This document shows, piece after piece, positions 53,816 to 64,000 of a stretch of DNA of 64,000 nucleotides. Below the pieces are notes generated by a model. That model was not told where the DNA came from. It did no database searches and worked only from the letters and a program-made list of their open reading frames with translations. The position numbers were made by a program, and so were the translations under genes. Within the stretch, counting starts at the first letter, position 1. Each line of letters opens with the position of its first letter. Source of the stretch: Ptiloglossa arizonensis. Its lineage: Eukaryota; Arthropoda; Insecta; Hymenoptera; Colletidae. The DNA lies in contig NC_135052.1 of assembly GCF_051014685.1 (NCBI RefSeq), positions 10,871,105 to 10,935,104 of the forward strand. The letters are read 5' to 3'.

Positions 53816-55500
53816 GCCGATTCCCCGTCACCCTCGCCGCGCGAGCGTCGCCCCCTCGCCGGTCCTTGGCGAAAATTCGCAGACGGCCGCACGTTTCTCA
53901 TACTCGTCGTATCATCGTCGTTCCGACGATTCCGCTTTGTGCGAGGAAGAATATAAGTCGGCGCGCGCGTGTCCGTTCGTACGTGTGGAAAAGGGTGATA
54001 TCATCCCCGTAATGCGATGCAGGCGCGATGATCCGGGAGCAATATACCTTGGGACGCGCACCGGGAGTCGGGACCCCCCGCGGGATAACCCGGGGACCTC
54101 CTTTGGCCCCGGGACATCGCGATATTGCTTGTTTTATTGGAGCGTGACACCCGTTCCTTTTTATTTTATTTTTTTTCTTTTTTTTTTCACCCTCTCTCGC
54201 TCGCCCTCCCGTGTCTACGGGACACCCATCGCGAGAGCGGGCGAAACGGTCGGTCGGTTCAAGGGGTCGAGATTCCGCGAAAAAGAGGAGAAAAAAAAAG
54301 AAAACGAAGAAGAGAAAAATCATTTCGCCGGATGTTTAGGCACGCCGGAAACACCGCGTCTCGGCCGTGGGACGAAGGGCCGGAAGGGAACGGCTCGGAG
54401 AAACCCTCGTTTTCGGGTGGCGGGAGAGGGGGTGGGCCGCGATAAACGAAACAGATTGTCGCGACGATCGTACCTTGGGGAGAGATACCGAGGATAAATA
54501 TATGCCTCGTGTTTTATGGAAACTGCTCCGAAGCGCAACGAGGGGGCAATTTAACGGGGCCGCTCGGTTTAGTACCGGCCGAGTTCGAGGTGACGTTTTA
54601 CGCCGGTCTCGGTGTGTAATCGTCGCGCGTTGATACGCGTCGATCGATCGACGCCGGCGACTTATCTCGAACCGTTTCAACCGGACGCAAATCGCGCTCC
54701 GATTTACCGATTACGCGACAATCGTCGAACAATGGACGAACTGAACGCGGAGACAAAGAACGCACCGCGTAATTTTCGCAACGTTACACGGAAACCGTCA
54801 AATCCGCGCCGATATCTTTTCGGTGGCTCGTAAACGAGTAAACGATCTTTCGATCCACGTTCACCCGCGATCTGTCCACCGATCTCGCGGTAAAATCGAT
54901 AAAAGCGATTGATACTTTCCGTACTAAAAAAATAATATTTCTTTAATTCCGGTCGATTGAAATAAACACCGCTCGAGAACGCAATTGAACGAGATACCAG
55001 CGTGCATCCAGCGCCCCGAAGAGTCGCAGGTCCCCCCTACGGTATTTCTCGCTCGAAAGTAGCTCTAAAATCCCCATCAGCGCGTTACGTTTGCGTTTCC
55101 TGTCGGACGATCGGAAATACGCGAAACGCGGTGACAAAAATTAATACATACCGGAAAGAAATAACCGCGCGTAAATACACGTTCCCAAACTCTTCTTCTA
55201 TCGGTGTCGCGGCTTCGGAACGAAATCGAGGCGTCGAGCGGACAACGATTCGACGTATTACCCGCTCGACGGATCGTTCGTCGAACAAGACGACGCGAAG
55301 AGTTCCGGGGACGATACCGCGTCGGTCGGTTTTACCGGGGGAAGTTTCAATGCACCGTGAAAAATAAAGCGCACGGAAGAAACCAATTAAGGTTATTGCT
55401 TCCCCGCGAGGAGGACGCGACGCGACGCGAGGATCAAAGCCACTCGACGAATTAAACTCCGCGTTTCGAGACGTATCGAGAGAAAGAGAGTCTCTCAGGT
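53816..55500. other. Unique DNA with a T-rich tract and an 18-bp palindrome
   Basis: A T-rich tract lies at 54155-54190 and an A/G-rich one at 54280-54320. GCGTCGATCGATCGACGC at 54637-54654 is a perfect palindrome with the same core as the one at 34187-34204. No coding region is supported. Confidence 0.5.
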
Positions 55501-56120
55501 GGCGGATGGGGATGGTAGCCGGCCGAAATCTCGGCAAAAGCTCGGTCCCGAGCACAATTTCTCATATGGAAAAGTTTCTCCGCTCTGTTCGGCCCGCCGA
55601 TGAAGGAGCGGGTAGCAAGCTCGACGAAGCGGAGAAAGGAACGCCAGGTTGCAGGTTTCTCGCGTGTTTTCCAACTTCCGTCTTCTACGAGGGATCGGAG
55701 ACGGGACGGGACCGATGCCAGACCCCTCTTCCCGTGACGAGGGTACGAGAATCGGCTCGATTCGCGCGCTCGAACCCGTTCGAACGCGATCGCGCGAGAG
55801 ACGCGTCTTCGTTGACCGGTCGCGGCCTCGGAACGCGGAGAAACGAACTCGAGACCATCGGGAGACGCGAGAAACACCGGAGAAGAGAACCCGAGGGGTG
55901 AAACCAACGGAGAAGAACAACCCCCGAGAACGCGAACGGTCCGGAGAGGGTGTAGCGGGCGCGACGACCGGCAGAAATGGAAGGAGGATCTAGTAAATTT
56001 ATCAGCGGTCATCCGAGGGCGGAACCGTCGGGGACAAATTCCATCGCGAGCGTCGCCCTCTTTTGCGAACGAGCTCGAAACGTACACCACCCCCTCGTTC
56101 CGTCTCCGCGCGGGGGTGGA
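55501..56120. other. Unique CpG-rich DNA, no gene recognised
   Basis: Arg-rich overlapping frames on both strands (up to 212 codons, 55452-56090 minus). No domain recognised. Confidence 0.5.
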
Positions 56121-56124
56121 CGGC

Positions 56125-56150
56125 CGGCTGGCTGGCTGGCTGGCTCGTTG
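56125..56150. repeat. (GCTG)n tetranucleotide repeat
   Basis: About five GCTG units ending in GCTCGTTGGC. Same family of word as at 35.5 kb and, reversed, 7.4-7.7 kb. Confidence 0.9.
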
Positions 56151-56417
56151 GCCGGGATGCTGGGTCCACCATCGTTTCTACCCTCCTCCCTCCATCCCGG
56201 AGCCGTACCACCCTTCGACCGGCGTAAGTCATTGCGGCTGACCGGAAGTCACGGGATCACCGGAACCAGGGATATTTATGCGAGCTCACCCGCCGACCGG
56301 GGCATTACCCGTAATAAGGAAATTGCGAATTTATTACGTCCCTCCCTCCGTCTTCCTTTCCTGTCCGCGACTACCCGCGCGACCCCCACCTCCGCACCCA
56401 CCCGCGTCTGATATTGT

Positions 56418-56457
56418 CCGAACGGGCTGCCCGTTCGGGGGTGGCTCGGAACCCGAG
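56418..56457. other. Two adjacent hairpins
   Basis: The first is CCGAACGGG (56418-56426), loop CTG, CCCGTTCGG (56430-56438). The second is CTCGG (56445-56449), loop AAC, CCGAG (56453-56457). They are 6 bp apart. Either a structured RNA segment or a chance product of CpG-rich DNA. Confidence 0.7.
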
Positions 56458-56459
56458 AG

Positions 56460-58370
56460 TTATTTCGGGTTTTATGGGTCGAGACTACCCGGGGTCATCC
56501 GGCACCGTTCCAGATCATGGGGAAAAAAGAGCTCGAGGTGGAAGGTCCTGGAATCGGTGCCACGGAATACTCCCTGGCACGGAACGCCGCTCTTTTCTTT
56601 TACAACACCGCCGGGAACACCTTGGCTTTGGCTTTCCAACCGCCTCGCGGGTTCCGGGAACTGGAAGACGGGAGAGAGGCTGTTCCGTGTAGCAATCACC
56701 GAAAAAGTTTGAAACTCTTACGGTGTTCGCGTTATTTTACGCGCGCGAAATATTTCCATCCTTTTTTTACGCTTTTATCGTTGAGAATGATAGAAATATC
56801 ACCGATCGATATCTCGTGCGTATGGATCAACGTTCGTCGTTGGAAGAACTACCCTGGTCCACGCGTCGTCTTCTCGGGCTACGTTTCTCTTTTGTTTCTC
56901 TTGAGAGACGTCACGGGGACATTTCTCGGATAATTCGGTAACCCTTTACGCTCGAGGCTTCTTTGCTACCATAAGCCCTGAGAAAATCCTTGAAGTGGTA
57001 GAATTAATCCGGAACGGAACATTTTTGTATACTTCGTGTACACGCGTTTGCACTCTACGAGAACGTAATATTTACATTTATCGACTTACAAGTGTACAAA
57101 TAAAGAAATTCTCTTCGAGGGACGAAATAAAATTCACGCGACAGAAGTGCGATGGGGAAAATGTGCAAAAAATGCGTCTAATGTCGCTACGAGCGGAATT
57201 GGATGCGTTTCGGCCTTGGCTCGTACGTTGTCGTCGAACAAATTAATCGGAAAATGGCACGGTCCGTGGAAAGTCGGAACCTCCGTTTGTGCGATGTAAT
57301 ACGGTTGAAATTCCGAACAATTCCACGGATGAAACGAAGCTGGGTCCGTTCGATATTTTTCGAGAAATTCGCGGGGGCTGAATTTCAACGCGCGTTCGTT
57401 ACCGCGCGTCGCATATGTATGATGCGCCGATTCTCGACCGCAGCGACACGGTTGATTTTTTTTATTTTACGTTCGTTCGAACGAACAAAGTTTCAAACCG
57501 TGTTTTCTGCACGGGGTACCCGCGACACGTACGCGTGGTGATTTCGAATATTCGATCGGCCCGTTTAACGCGCGCTGTTCGCGCGTAGTTAAAATCGCCC
57601 AGCGCGTCGAGCGAAATTTTCGAACGACGACGACGACGACGACGAACGCGCCAAGAAATCGTTGTTTTCGTCGCGACGATCCACGCGATTCGTCTATCCG
57701 TATCCACGGAACATTTCCAGCTTCGTCGACGAGACGTTGGCCAGCGTTTGCGCGCACATCACCCCTCCTTCCTCTCCCCCCGAACGCGATATTCGGTGCG
57801 GCGAATTTATCGCGACGCGACCGCGCAAAATTCCCCCGCGTTGATAAATTAAATTACGAATATCGAACGAAATTATTACTATCGAATTAAGCGCGTTACA
57901 CGGCAGCGCGAAAACCTAATTAAACAATTAATTAATTACCACCGAGGCCCGGCCATACAAAACGCGCGACCGTTTCCGACGTATCGAATTAAATATCGTT
58001 GTATTTTTACCTTCGCGCTCGTTCGTCTCCGGACTCGACAGGGTCCATTTCGACCCCCACGATTAACCGAGATCGATATCGTCGAGCATTTACCGTCGTT
58101 TCGTTCGATTTCGACGAGATTCTGCGAGCAAACAGCTCGCGTTCGATAACTTTCTCTTATTTCGCGCAAATCACGTCAAAAATAATCCGTCCAGATCCCC
58201 TTCGCTTCGGAGCGTTCTTACGTTCGATCGTACACCGACGATCTTCGGTTAAAAATTCCTCGACCTCGTGTTTCTCATTTTACGATACAACAAAATGGCC
58301 AAGGAAACACACAAGTATCTTATCTCTTTCGCGTCAACTTACATCGCGGAGAAGTGATACATTGTGGGAC
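56460..58370. other. Unique DNA, no gene recognised
   Basis: AT-richer at 56740-57130 and 57830-57990 (including AACAATTAATTAATTACC, about 57924-57941, a homeodomain-type cluster). A (GAC)n run is at 57624-57645. Frames reach 144 codons without recognised domain. Confidence 0.5.
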
Positions 58371-58375
58371 ACACG

Positions 58376-58622
58376 ATGGGTCTGAGACGACCCAAGGAAC
58401 GCGCCAAAGTTAAACGGACGATCGACGTACCGAACTGTCAAATATATTCGTATATAAAAAATGTATCGTGACGTCGAAATGGGTCCAAGAAGACCGGAAG
58501 AACGCGCCAAAGTTAAACGGACAATCGACGTACCGAACTGTCGAATCTGTTCGTATATAAAAAATGTATCGCGACGTCGAAATGGGTCCAAGAAGACCCG
58601 AAGAACGCACCAACATCGAAAG
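58376..58622. repeat. 103-bp tandem repeat, about 2.4 copies
   Basis: Copies start at 58376, 58479 and 58582 with ATGGGTC. They share AACGCGCCAAAGTTAAACGG, CGACGTACCGAACTGTC and TCGTATATAAAAAATGTATCG. Copies 2 and 3 are most alike. The period is not a multiple of three, so the minus-strand frames that cross it are incidental. Confidence 0.95.
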
Positions 58623-58855
58623 ACCAATAAACGGATTTACGGCTCGAAAGCCTCGAGCGGCGATCGAAGATTCCCTAATTTGACGCGACTGCGATCGAAA
58701 TATCGAAAGTGGGGCCCGAAGGGGGGAGGAGGGGGGCCCGGTCGGTCGACGCGTGCGACGTTTTCATTTCGCGAAACGAGGAAGCGCGAAACGGCCGCGG
58801 GCCACCGGGTGGAGAAAAAAAAATCGTGTCACGGGATCTGGATACTGTGGGCGAA
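58623..58855. other. Unique spacer with a G-rich patch
   Basis: A GGGGGGAGGAGGGGGG patch lies near 58723-58738 and an A run at 58816-58824. No gene is supported. Confidence 0.5.
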
Positions 58856-59040
58856 AGCCACGGGGGACTATTAACACACATCATCGACAGTCGGGTCGCT
58901 GCTCGTGATGCGCCGGCATTGTTGTGCCTGGTTGAGCGCTGGCAGGAGGCGTGGTTCCGCGATAATTCATTCTTGATTGCGTGTCTGATACATACGACCA
59001 GTAATTATACCGCGGTGCCGCGTGCATCGGCCCCGTTCGC
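58856..59040. promoter_or_regulatory. Candidate conserved island
   Basis: GGCATTGTTGTGCC (a near-palindrome with Sox-like CATTGTT at 58918-58924), GATAATTCATTC and CCAGTAATTATACC (TAATTA) lie in 180 bp of low-TCGA sequence. A plus-strand frame through it (LVERWQEAWFRDNSFLIAC) looks protein-like for about 40 residues but matches nothing I know. A non-coding element is favoured. Confidence 0.35.
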
Positions 59041-60110
59041 CAAATCATTCCGCGAAGAGGAACGCGTCGACTCTCCACCGTTTCCACCGGACAATAATCG
59101 CCGCGGTTCTTTGTTTCAATTTTTCCAACCCGTGTCTTTGTGCACGGTTGCTCCTCGAACGTTCGCACGAGGTACCAGCGAGCGAAACTCGACCGAGTCG
59201 CGAATCTACGGGACCGCGGAACAGAAAAATCCTTGTCGACGATTCGGGAGGATCGGCGAACTCGGTCCCAGACAAGGGAAAGGTTGCTGACGATTCTCGA
59301 TCGAACGTACACGCGGTACGTTCGAACGAAAGCTGTGTTCAGTAATTTCCGAAAACTTGGAAATTCCTACGAAGTTCGCGTCCTTTTACGCGCGCGAATT
59401 GATTCGATCTTCGTTCACGGGTTTTTCGTCGAAAACGAGGGAAACATGGCCGAACGATGTACGCGTCTCGTGTGTACGTATTACGTGTGTACGCGTTCTT
59501 CGTTAGACCGAGAGCCTCTGTTTCTCCGTCGTTTTTCTTAAGAGACATCGACGCGTGTGTCACGGTGAAATTCTTGAGGTAATTCGTTAAATAAGATCGT
59601 CCAGGTGCGCGAACAGGATCGCAGTCTCTCCGTGTAATCTGGCTACCGATGACGAGTCTAAGTCACCTTGGTGCATTTAGACGAGCAAAGAAGCTTCAAC
59701 GAAACTACCAGAACGAAGCCGTAGATTTTAGAGCATCGAAAGATATTTCGTAATTTTTTCTTAAGAGATAACGCGTACGCGTTAAAGAAAGGGGATAGTA
59801 TTTGTGTACGGTGTGATCCGTGCGGAGCGAGACGAAAAAACAAGAGAGTTGCGAGCGATCGAAGGTCCCGTTGGTCCACCGGTAACGTTTCTCGCGGCGC
59901 GTCTCGAATGTCCTCTTCGTTAACCGGAGAAACGCTTCACCCTGTCGACGAATCGGAAAGTTCGTCGCGAATGAGAGATCGACGTCGCGATCGGTACCAC
60001 CGGTCCAACGCGAAATTCCGGGTACGCTTGGAACGCGAACAACGCGGAATCCGACGAACGAACGGGAGGACACCGTTCTTGTGGAACGTAGAGCGGCGTG
60101 AGTCGACTTA
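59041..60110. other. Unique DNA, no gene recognised
   Basis: Mixed sequence without repeats. Frames of up to 143 codons lack motifs. Confidence 0.5.
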
Positions 60111-60262
60111 ACGACGACGATTACGCGACGCCATTAACGGGTTCCCGGCCGAGAGGAGGCTCCGTCGTCCGACTCGGCCGACAGGTACCATTATTTCATA
60201 ATCACGAAGGCAGCCGTCATTAGGCATACGTATTCCTGACAAATGACAAGCGAGACTAACGA
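60111..60262. promoter_or_regulatory. Candidate regulatory island with TALE/homeodomain-like words
   Basis: TACCATTATTTCATAATCACG, GTCATTAGGC and CCTGACAAATGACAAG (two TGACA words, the TALE-type core, at 60237-60241 and 60244-60248) occur together. Low TCGA texture. Confidence 0.35.
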
Positions 60263-60700
60263 AGAGAGCAGAGGCGTCTTCTCTTCTTCGACCGAAAGTT
60301 ACACCTTCGATCCGCGCTCGGGTCACGCATCGTCGTTCCTCGCGGCCGCGTTAAAGGATCTCCTACCGACCCGTTTTCACGGAGAAGGGCACAGGAGGGA
60401 GAGAGAGAGGGCTTCGTACCAGAAGAGGGGATCCTCGCGAGGATCCGCGTCGCGATCGCTGCTCCGAACCTCGTGGGCTCCGTGGAGTTTGGAGGGTGGG
60501 AGGGTGGAGAGGACGGAGGAGAGAGGACGATAGGCGAGCCGGAGAGAGAGAGTTATTGATGATGCACGGGCACGGACACCGCCGGATACCGGGTAGTAAC
60601 GTAAGTCCCGTTTCATCCATCAAGCTAAGGACTCGGCTTAATATCCTCGACGAGCGAGAACGTGGCTCTGCATTTCTAATTCGTCGTCTACGCCTCCGCT
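60263..60700. other. Unique DNA with purine-rich patches
   Basis: GGAGAGAGAGAGGGC (about 60396-60410) and GGAGGGTGGGAGGGTGG (about 60490-60507) are purine/G-rich; the latter could form a G-quadruplex. No gene is supported. Confidence 0.5.
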
Positions 60701-60750
60701 CCGCTTCTCGCCGCTTCACGCCGCTTCTCGCCGCTTCTCACCGCTTCGCA
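60701..60750. repeat. 10-bp tandem repeat, 5 copies
   Basis: Units of CCGCTTCTCG/CCGCTTCACG type at 60710, 60721, 60731 and 60741 with few changes. The plus-strand frame repeats a FTPLLAA/FAP-type peptide by chance. Confidence 0.9.
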
Positions 60751-62490
60751 CCGGTCCTCCGGTAACCCCCGTTCGTCCGGGTCTCGGTTTTCTTTTTTTT
60801 TCCCCGCGGTGGGTAGAACGTCGAGCGATTCGCGGTCCGCGGCTCGGCCGAGCGATCGAGGCGTTCTCGAGAGTGTCGCGCGAGAGGAGAGACTCCCCGC
60901 GGCCTCCTTCTCCGCTGCGAGACGCGGAACCGCGAACGAACGGGCCCGAGGAACGCGCAACCGGAAAAAGTCTCCGCGGTGGGAGAACCCCGGTCCGGCC
61001 CTCTTCTCCCACCGTGTCCGCGCGGACTCGAGAGGGGAACGTCCCGGGTGTCGTCCCCTCGGTTTTGCGATCGAATCGCTTCGGGAAGACCGAGTTGCGA
61101 ACTAACCGGGGCCGCGACTCGTTCCACGTTTCACCGACCGAACAACCTCGCAGATATTCGCGGAAAACCGTGAACGACCGAACCGCGGATTTTATGCATC
61201 TACGTCGTACGCTGATACGAGATACGTGCGCGGAATACGTTCCCGGGATTGATACGATAATATAATATTAATATTTCGTTTCGCGCGTACCGCGTTCTGC
61301 GTACGTTTAGCGTACGGTTTTTTTTCTTTTCTCGCGTTCGTCTATCCGCCAGTACGGTAAATACCGTAAAATTTCCAGTCCGCTCGCGAGCAACCCGCGA
61401 AGCAACACCGCGAGGATCGTGTCGCGAAACAATCGCTTTCGATCGAGTTTCGAGACTCGTTGGCGATCGCTCTCGACTTCTTTTTCCACGGTTCGTTGGA
61501 ACGCGTTGTACGATTTACGACGCGGAAATCGTGCAACGGAAAAGCCGCCGGCTGTTCCCTTCCGCGAATCGTAAGGACCTATGGCGACGGAAACACCGAA
61601 CCTCGATGCGTAGACGTTCGTCGCGGTAAAACGATGGGAAACCCCAGCTACGTCGACAACCCAAGAAAGTGTCGATGGATAAAAGACGGAGGGCGAAGAG
61701 AAACCAGTCGTAACGGAAGCCGAGGCTGCAAATGTAATACGTTTGGAAACACTTCGTACCGAATACGACGTTACCGCGGTACCGTTCAAACGCGTTTGAA
61801 CATTTTTCTAAAGGAAACGAATCGAACGATAAAATGATCGCGACCGGGAGCGTGACCGATAGCGATCGGAGAAGAATTTTCGTTCCATCGTTGAAGGATT
61901 TTCGCAATCGCGAATTTTGTATATTTTCTTCTTGAGAAATCGTGACGAGTTGCTCTTCAATTCTATCCGATTAAACATCCGAACAAAACTCGTGAGAATA
62001 GTTTCGCAAATGTTCACTGCGCGCGACAAAACAGCCCGCCGATCGTTAAACGAAAACTCTTCAAACTCGGTCGACACGAGGTCGATTCCCGTGATCGTTG
62101 TCACGTTTCTGGACAATATTAAACGCCGTATCACCTTCGGCTCGTCCCTCGTACGGACCACTCCCTCGGGGATCTTTCCCAAATCGTCGAGCTACAGCGT
62201 AAATTCCAAAGCCCCGTAATGTCCATAGAGGATCGTTCGTCGCGGGTTCGCTGGTCGTTCGATCCCTTTCCGAGGCTAGCCGGCCCGCACCCTCCCGGTA
62301 ACTCCAAAAGGAGAGCAAAGCAAAGAGAATTAAACGCGGCGCGATGAATTTTTAACCGCCGCTTCCCCGAGCGAGCACGAGCAACTTCCCCGGGAATTTC
62401 GTCGCGGTCCGGTTCGCCTCTGCTCGCGTTTGCCTTCGCGATATCCCCGGGGGAGGTTGGCTCCCCAAAGAATTTCCGCCCTATAAACTT
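60751..62490. other. Unique DNA, no gene recognised
   Basis: CpG-rich to 61250, then mixed. Frames of up to 160 codons overlap without motifs. No RNA gene was recognised. Confidence 0.5.
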
Positions 62491-62830
62491 CAAATCCAAT
62501 CTGTGCCGGTACATCAGCCGGCCAGCAAACATAACCTTAGCAAAATATTGGCGCTGCTCGCTCGCTCGCTCGTTCGCTCGCGCGTACGAACCTGCGCGCG
62601 ACCAGGTGGTGGTCGATCCGGCAGCAGCTTCGAGCCCGTTCCTCGAGAACTCGAATCGCGGCTACTGGGCTTCCAATGGCGCGGCTAAACACGAGGGTGT
62701 GTTGGTACATATGGTGTATCGCGAAACCCCCGTAGGCTGTTTGGCCGCGCGTATACGAGACCGGCATTATGCTGGCTTGATTGGGTAACGGCAAACGTTT
62801 GCTCTCGCCGTTACCGGCTTCGGGGATCGG
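62491..62830. promoter_or_regulatory. Candidate regulatory island with a hairpin, a Fox word and a CTCG tract
   Basis: CCAATCTG, CAGCAAACATAACC (Fox-type GCAAACA at 62525-62531) and CAAAATATTGG precede a (CTCG)n run (62548-62582). A second patch (62690-62790) holds TACATATGGTGTA and GCATTATGCTGG. A 9-bp inverted pair GGTAACGGC (62784-62792) and GCCGTTACC (62807-62815), loop 14 nt, ends the block. Confidence 0.4.
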
Positions 62831-64000
62831 TGCATTGACCCGTTTCGCAGCCGAGAGCTCCGCAGCCGAGATGGATCTCCGTTCGATGATCGATAATCGA
62901 CCGATTCGCGGGAAAAAGAAACAAACGTTTCTAATACGCGACCGAAGCGAGCGCCGAACAATTGTCCCGGAGTCATTGTATCTTCCGTTCGTTACGAACG
63001 AAAGAAGAATCGATAGGCAAACGGCGAACGATCTCGACGACACCTGCGATTCGAACGCGAGTACGGGGCCTCGTTCGAGATTTCGATTCTCGAAGCTCAC
63101 GCGCGACCACGATTTACCAACGGGGAACTTGGATACTTTTTAACCGCGAGTTGCGAATAATTTGCGCTCGAGCGCGGCATCGTACCGTCGTCGAACTTGT
63201 TATTGGAATTTTTATCATTTTCGATCGATGGCGATTCATTTCCAGTCCCTTCGGTGGAGAAACTTCGTAAAGGGCGATTTTAATAATTGAAGTTTCGCGA
63301 GAATTAATCGAGAGATCGCGAAGGAATCCTTTACACGAGGTTGGAACAATTGGAGCAATAGATACGGAGGATAGAAAAGTATCTTGGTTTCGAGAAAGAT
63401 TCTTCACGTTTGTGCAAATACGTCGACGCGCTTTGACTTTCTATCGATAGAATTCCATTCTACTCGTTTGAAATTGGATGGACACATTCTACCCAAACCA
63501 CTGTACTTAAGAACATGGAAAATATCGAAGCGTTAGGTTCTTGTTAGAAATGTTCACGAACGTTACTTTTGCAGAATACTGTGAGACAGCTATCCCAACG
63601 TCGAGTTAGATTTATAAATGAACGATCGGTTCAGACTCGAGTCACCCTTTTGCGCGTTTATACTTTTTTTTTTACTCTATTCGTACATTGTTACTCGACC
63701 GCTAGTCTTCTACTTTCTGTATAATTTTTCCGTACTTGTTTTTACCGACGAGTTTAACCCGTAAATAAACAAATACCGTATCTTTGTGGAAATGAACGAG
63801 TAACGGTATCGCGTACTACGAGTGCGCGTCGACGACATTAAAAACGGGTTAAAAATAAAGAAAAAAGATCCTCATCGGTAGGAAACAAGTGGCAAACAAA
63901 TACACGTTTAAACTACTCGGCGTTGCAAGTGTTTGCACCTGCTCGCACCGAGCAGGCTTTGTTTCTTACTTTCGATACGCGCTCGATGGTATCGATGCCT
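62831..64000. other. Mostly AT-richer unique DNA to the window end
   Basis: CpG-rich to about 63110, then AT-rich with T runs (63666-63674) and AAATAAAG words. No repeats or gene recognised. The last 100 bp show CTCGCACCGAGCAGG, a short inverted pair. Confidence 0.5.

Noticed and set aside
1..64000. CRISPR arrays, operons, phage or bacterial defence genes
   Set aside because: No spaced identical repeats, no prokaryotic gene organisation; the tandem repeats seen have no unique spacers.
1..64000. Known animal microRNAs
   Set aside because: No familiar mature sequence was recognised by eye on either strand; the hairpins found are shorter than typical precursors. A proper search could still find some.

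Overview
The window looks like non-coding nuclear DNA from an insect, most likely a hymenopteran and plausibly a bee. The basis is its texture. It is very rich in CpG and in the words TCGA, CGAACG and TTCG, it alternates between GC-rich blocks and short AT-rich blocks, it is crowded with GA/TC, GAC, CCG and CAGC microsatellites, and it carries one short mariner-type inverted-repeat element. Nothing points to bacteria, archaea or a virus: there are no operons, ribosome binding sites, tightly packed long frames, CRISPR arrays or phage genes. The species call is inference.

I can support no protein-coding gene. Long open frames are common on both strands, up to about 290 codons, but they overlap each other in several frames, are dominated by Arg, Ser, Pro or Glu runs made by microsatellites, and show no domain I recognise. 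They are what CpG-rich DNA poor in stop codons produces. No tRNA, rRNA, snRNA or known microRNA was recognised by eye. The window therefore reads as intergenic DNA or the inside of a very large intron, possibly near a developmental gene; small exons could be hidden in it.

Layout: 1-5 kb is unique DNA with a 167-bp tandem duplication (2.5 kb), a GC-rich purine-rich block (3-4.5 kb) and a perfect RFX X-box palindrome (4.86 kb). 5-12 kb holds a degenerate 50-bp-class repeat and CAGC, CT and GAC tracts. 12-21 kb has several GA/TC microsatellites, an 86-bp minisatellite with higher-order structure (15.6-16.5 kb) and an 18-bp homeodomain/GATA palindrome (18.6 kb). 21-22.5 kb has a 157-bp duplication, a perfect 15-bp hairpin and a 46-bp minisatellite. 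22.5-35 kb is mostly unique, with a Sox-rich island (26.4 kb) and a degenerate repeat (26.8-27.5 kb). 35.1-35.6 kb is an island of different base texture with a 15-bp-stem hairpin, followed by a 170-240-bp repeat series. 39.8 kb holds the mariner-type MITE; 41.7-43.0 kb holds a three-copy repeat family, one copy inverted. 46.5-47.1 kb has a 24-bp GAGA palindrome beside a 173-bp duplication. 50.7-51.4 kb is a compact cluster of a POU-like palindrome, a CCG tract, GA tracts and a YY1/Pho-type site. 56-63 kb holds a pair of hairpins, a 103-bp repeat, a 10-bp repeat and several candidate regulatory islands.

The parts that may work together are regulatory: short islands of less CpG-like sequence carrying Sox, POU, homeodomain, RFX, Fox and GAGA-type words, scattered through repeat-rich filler. 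This is pattern reading from one sequence; conservation across related species would be the deciding test.
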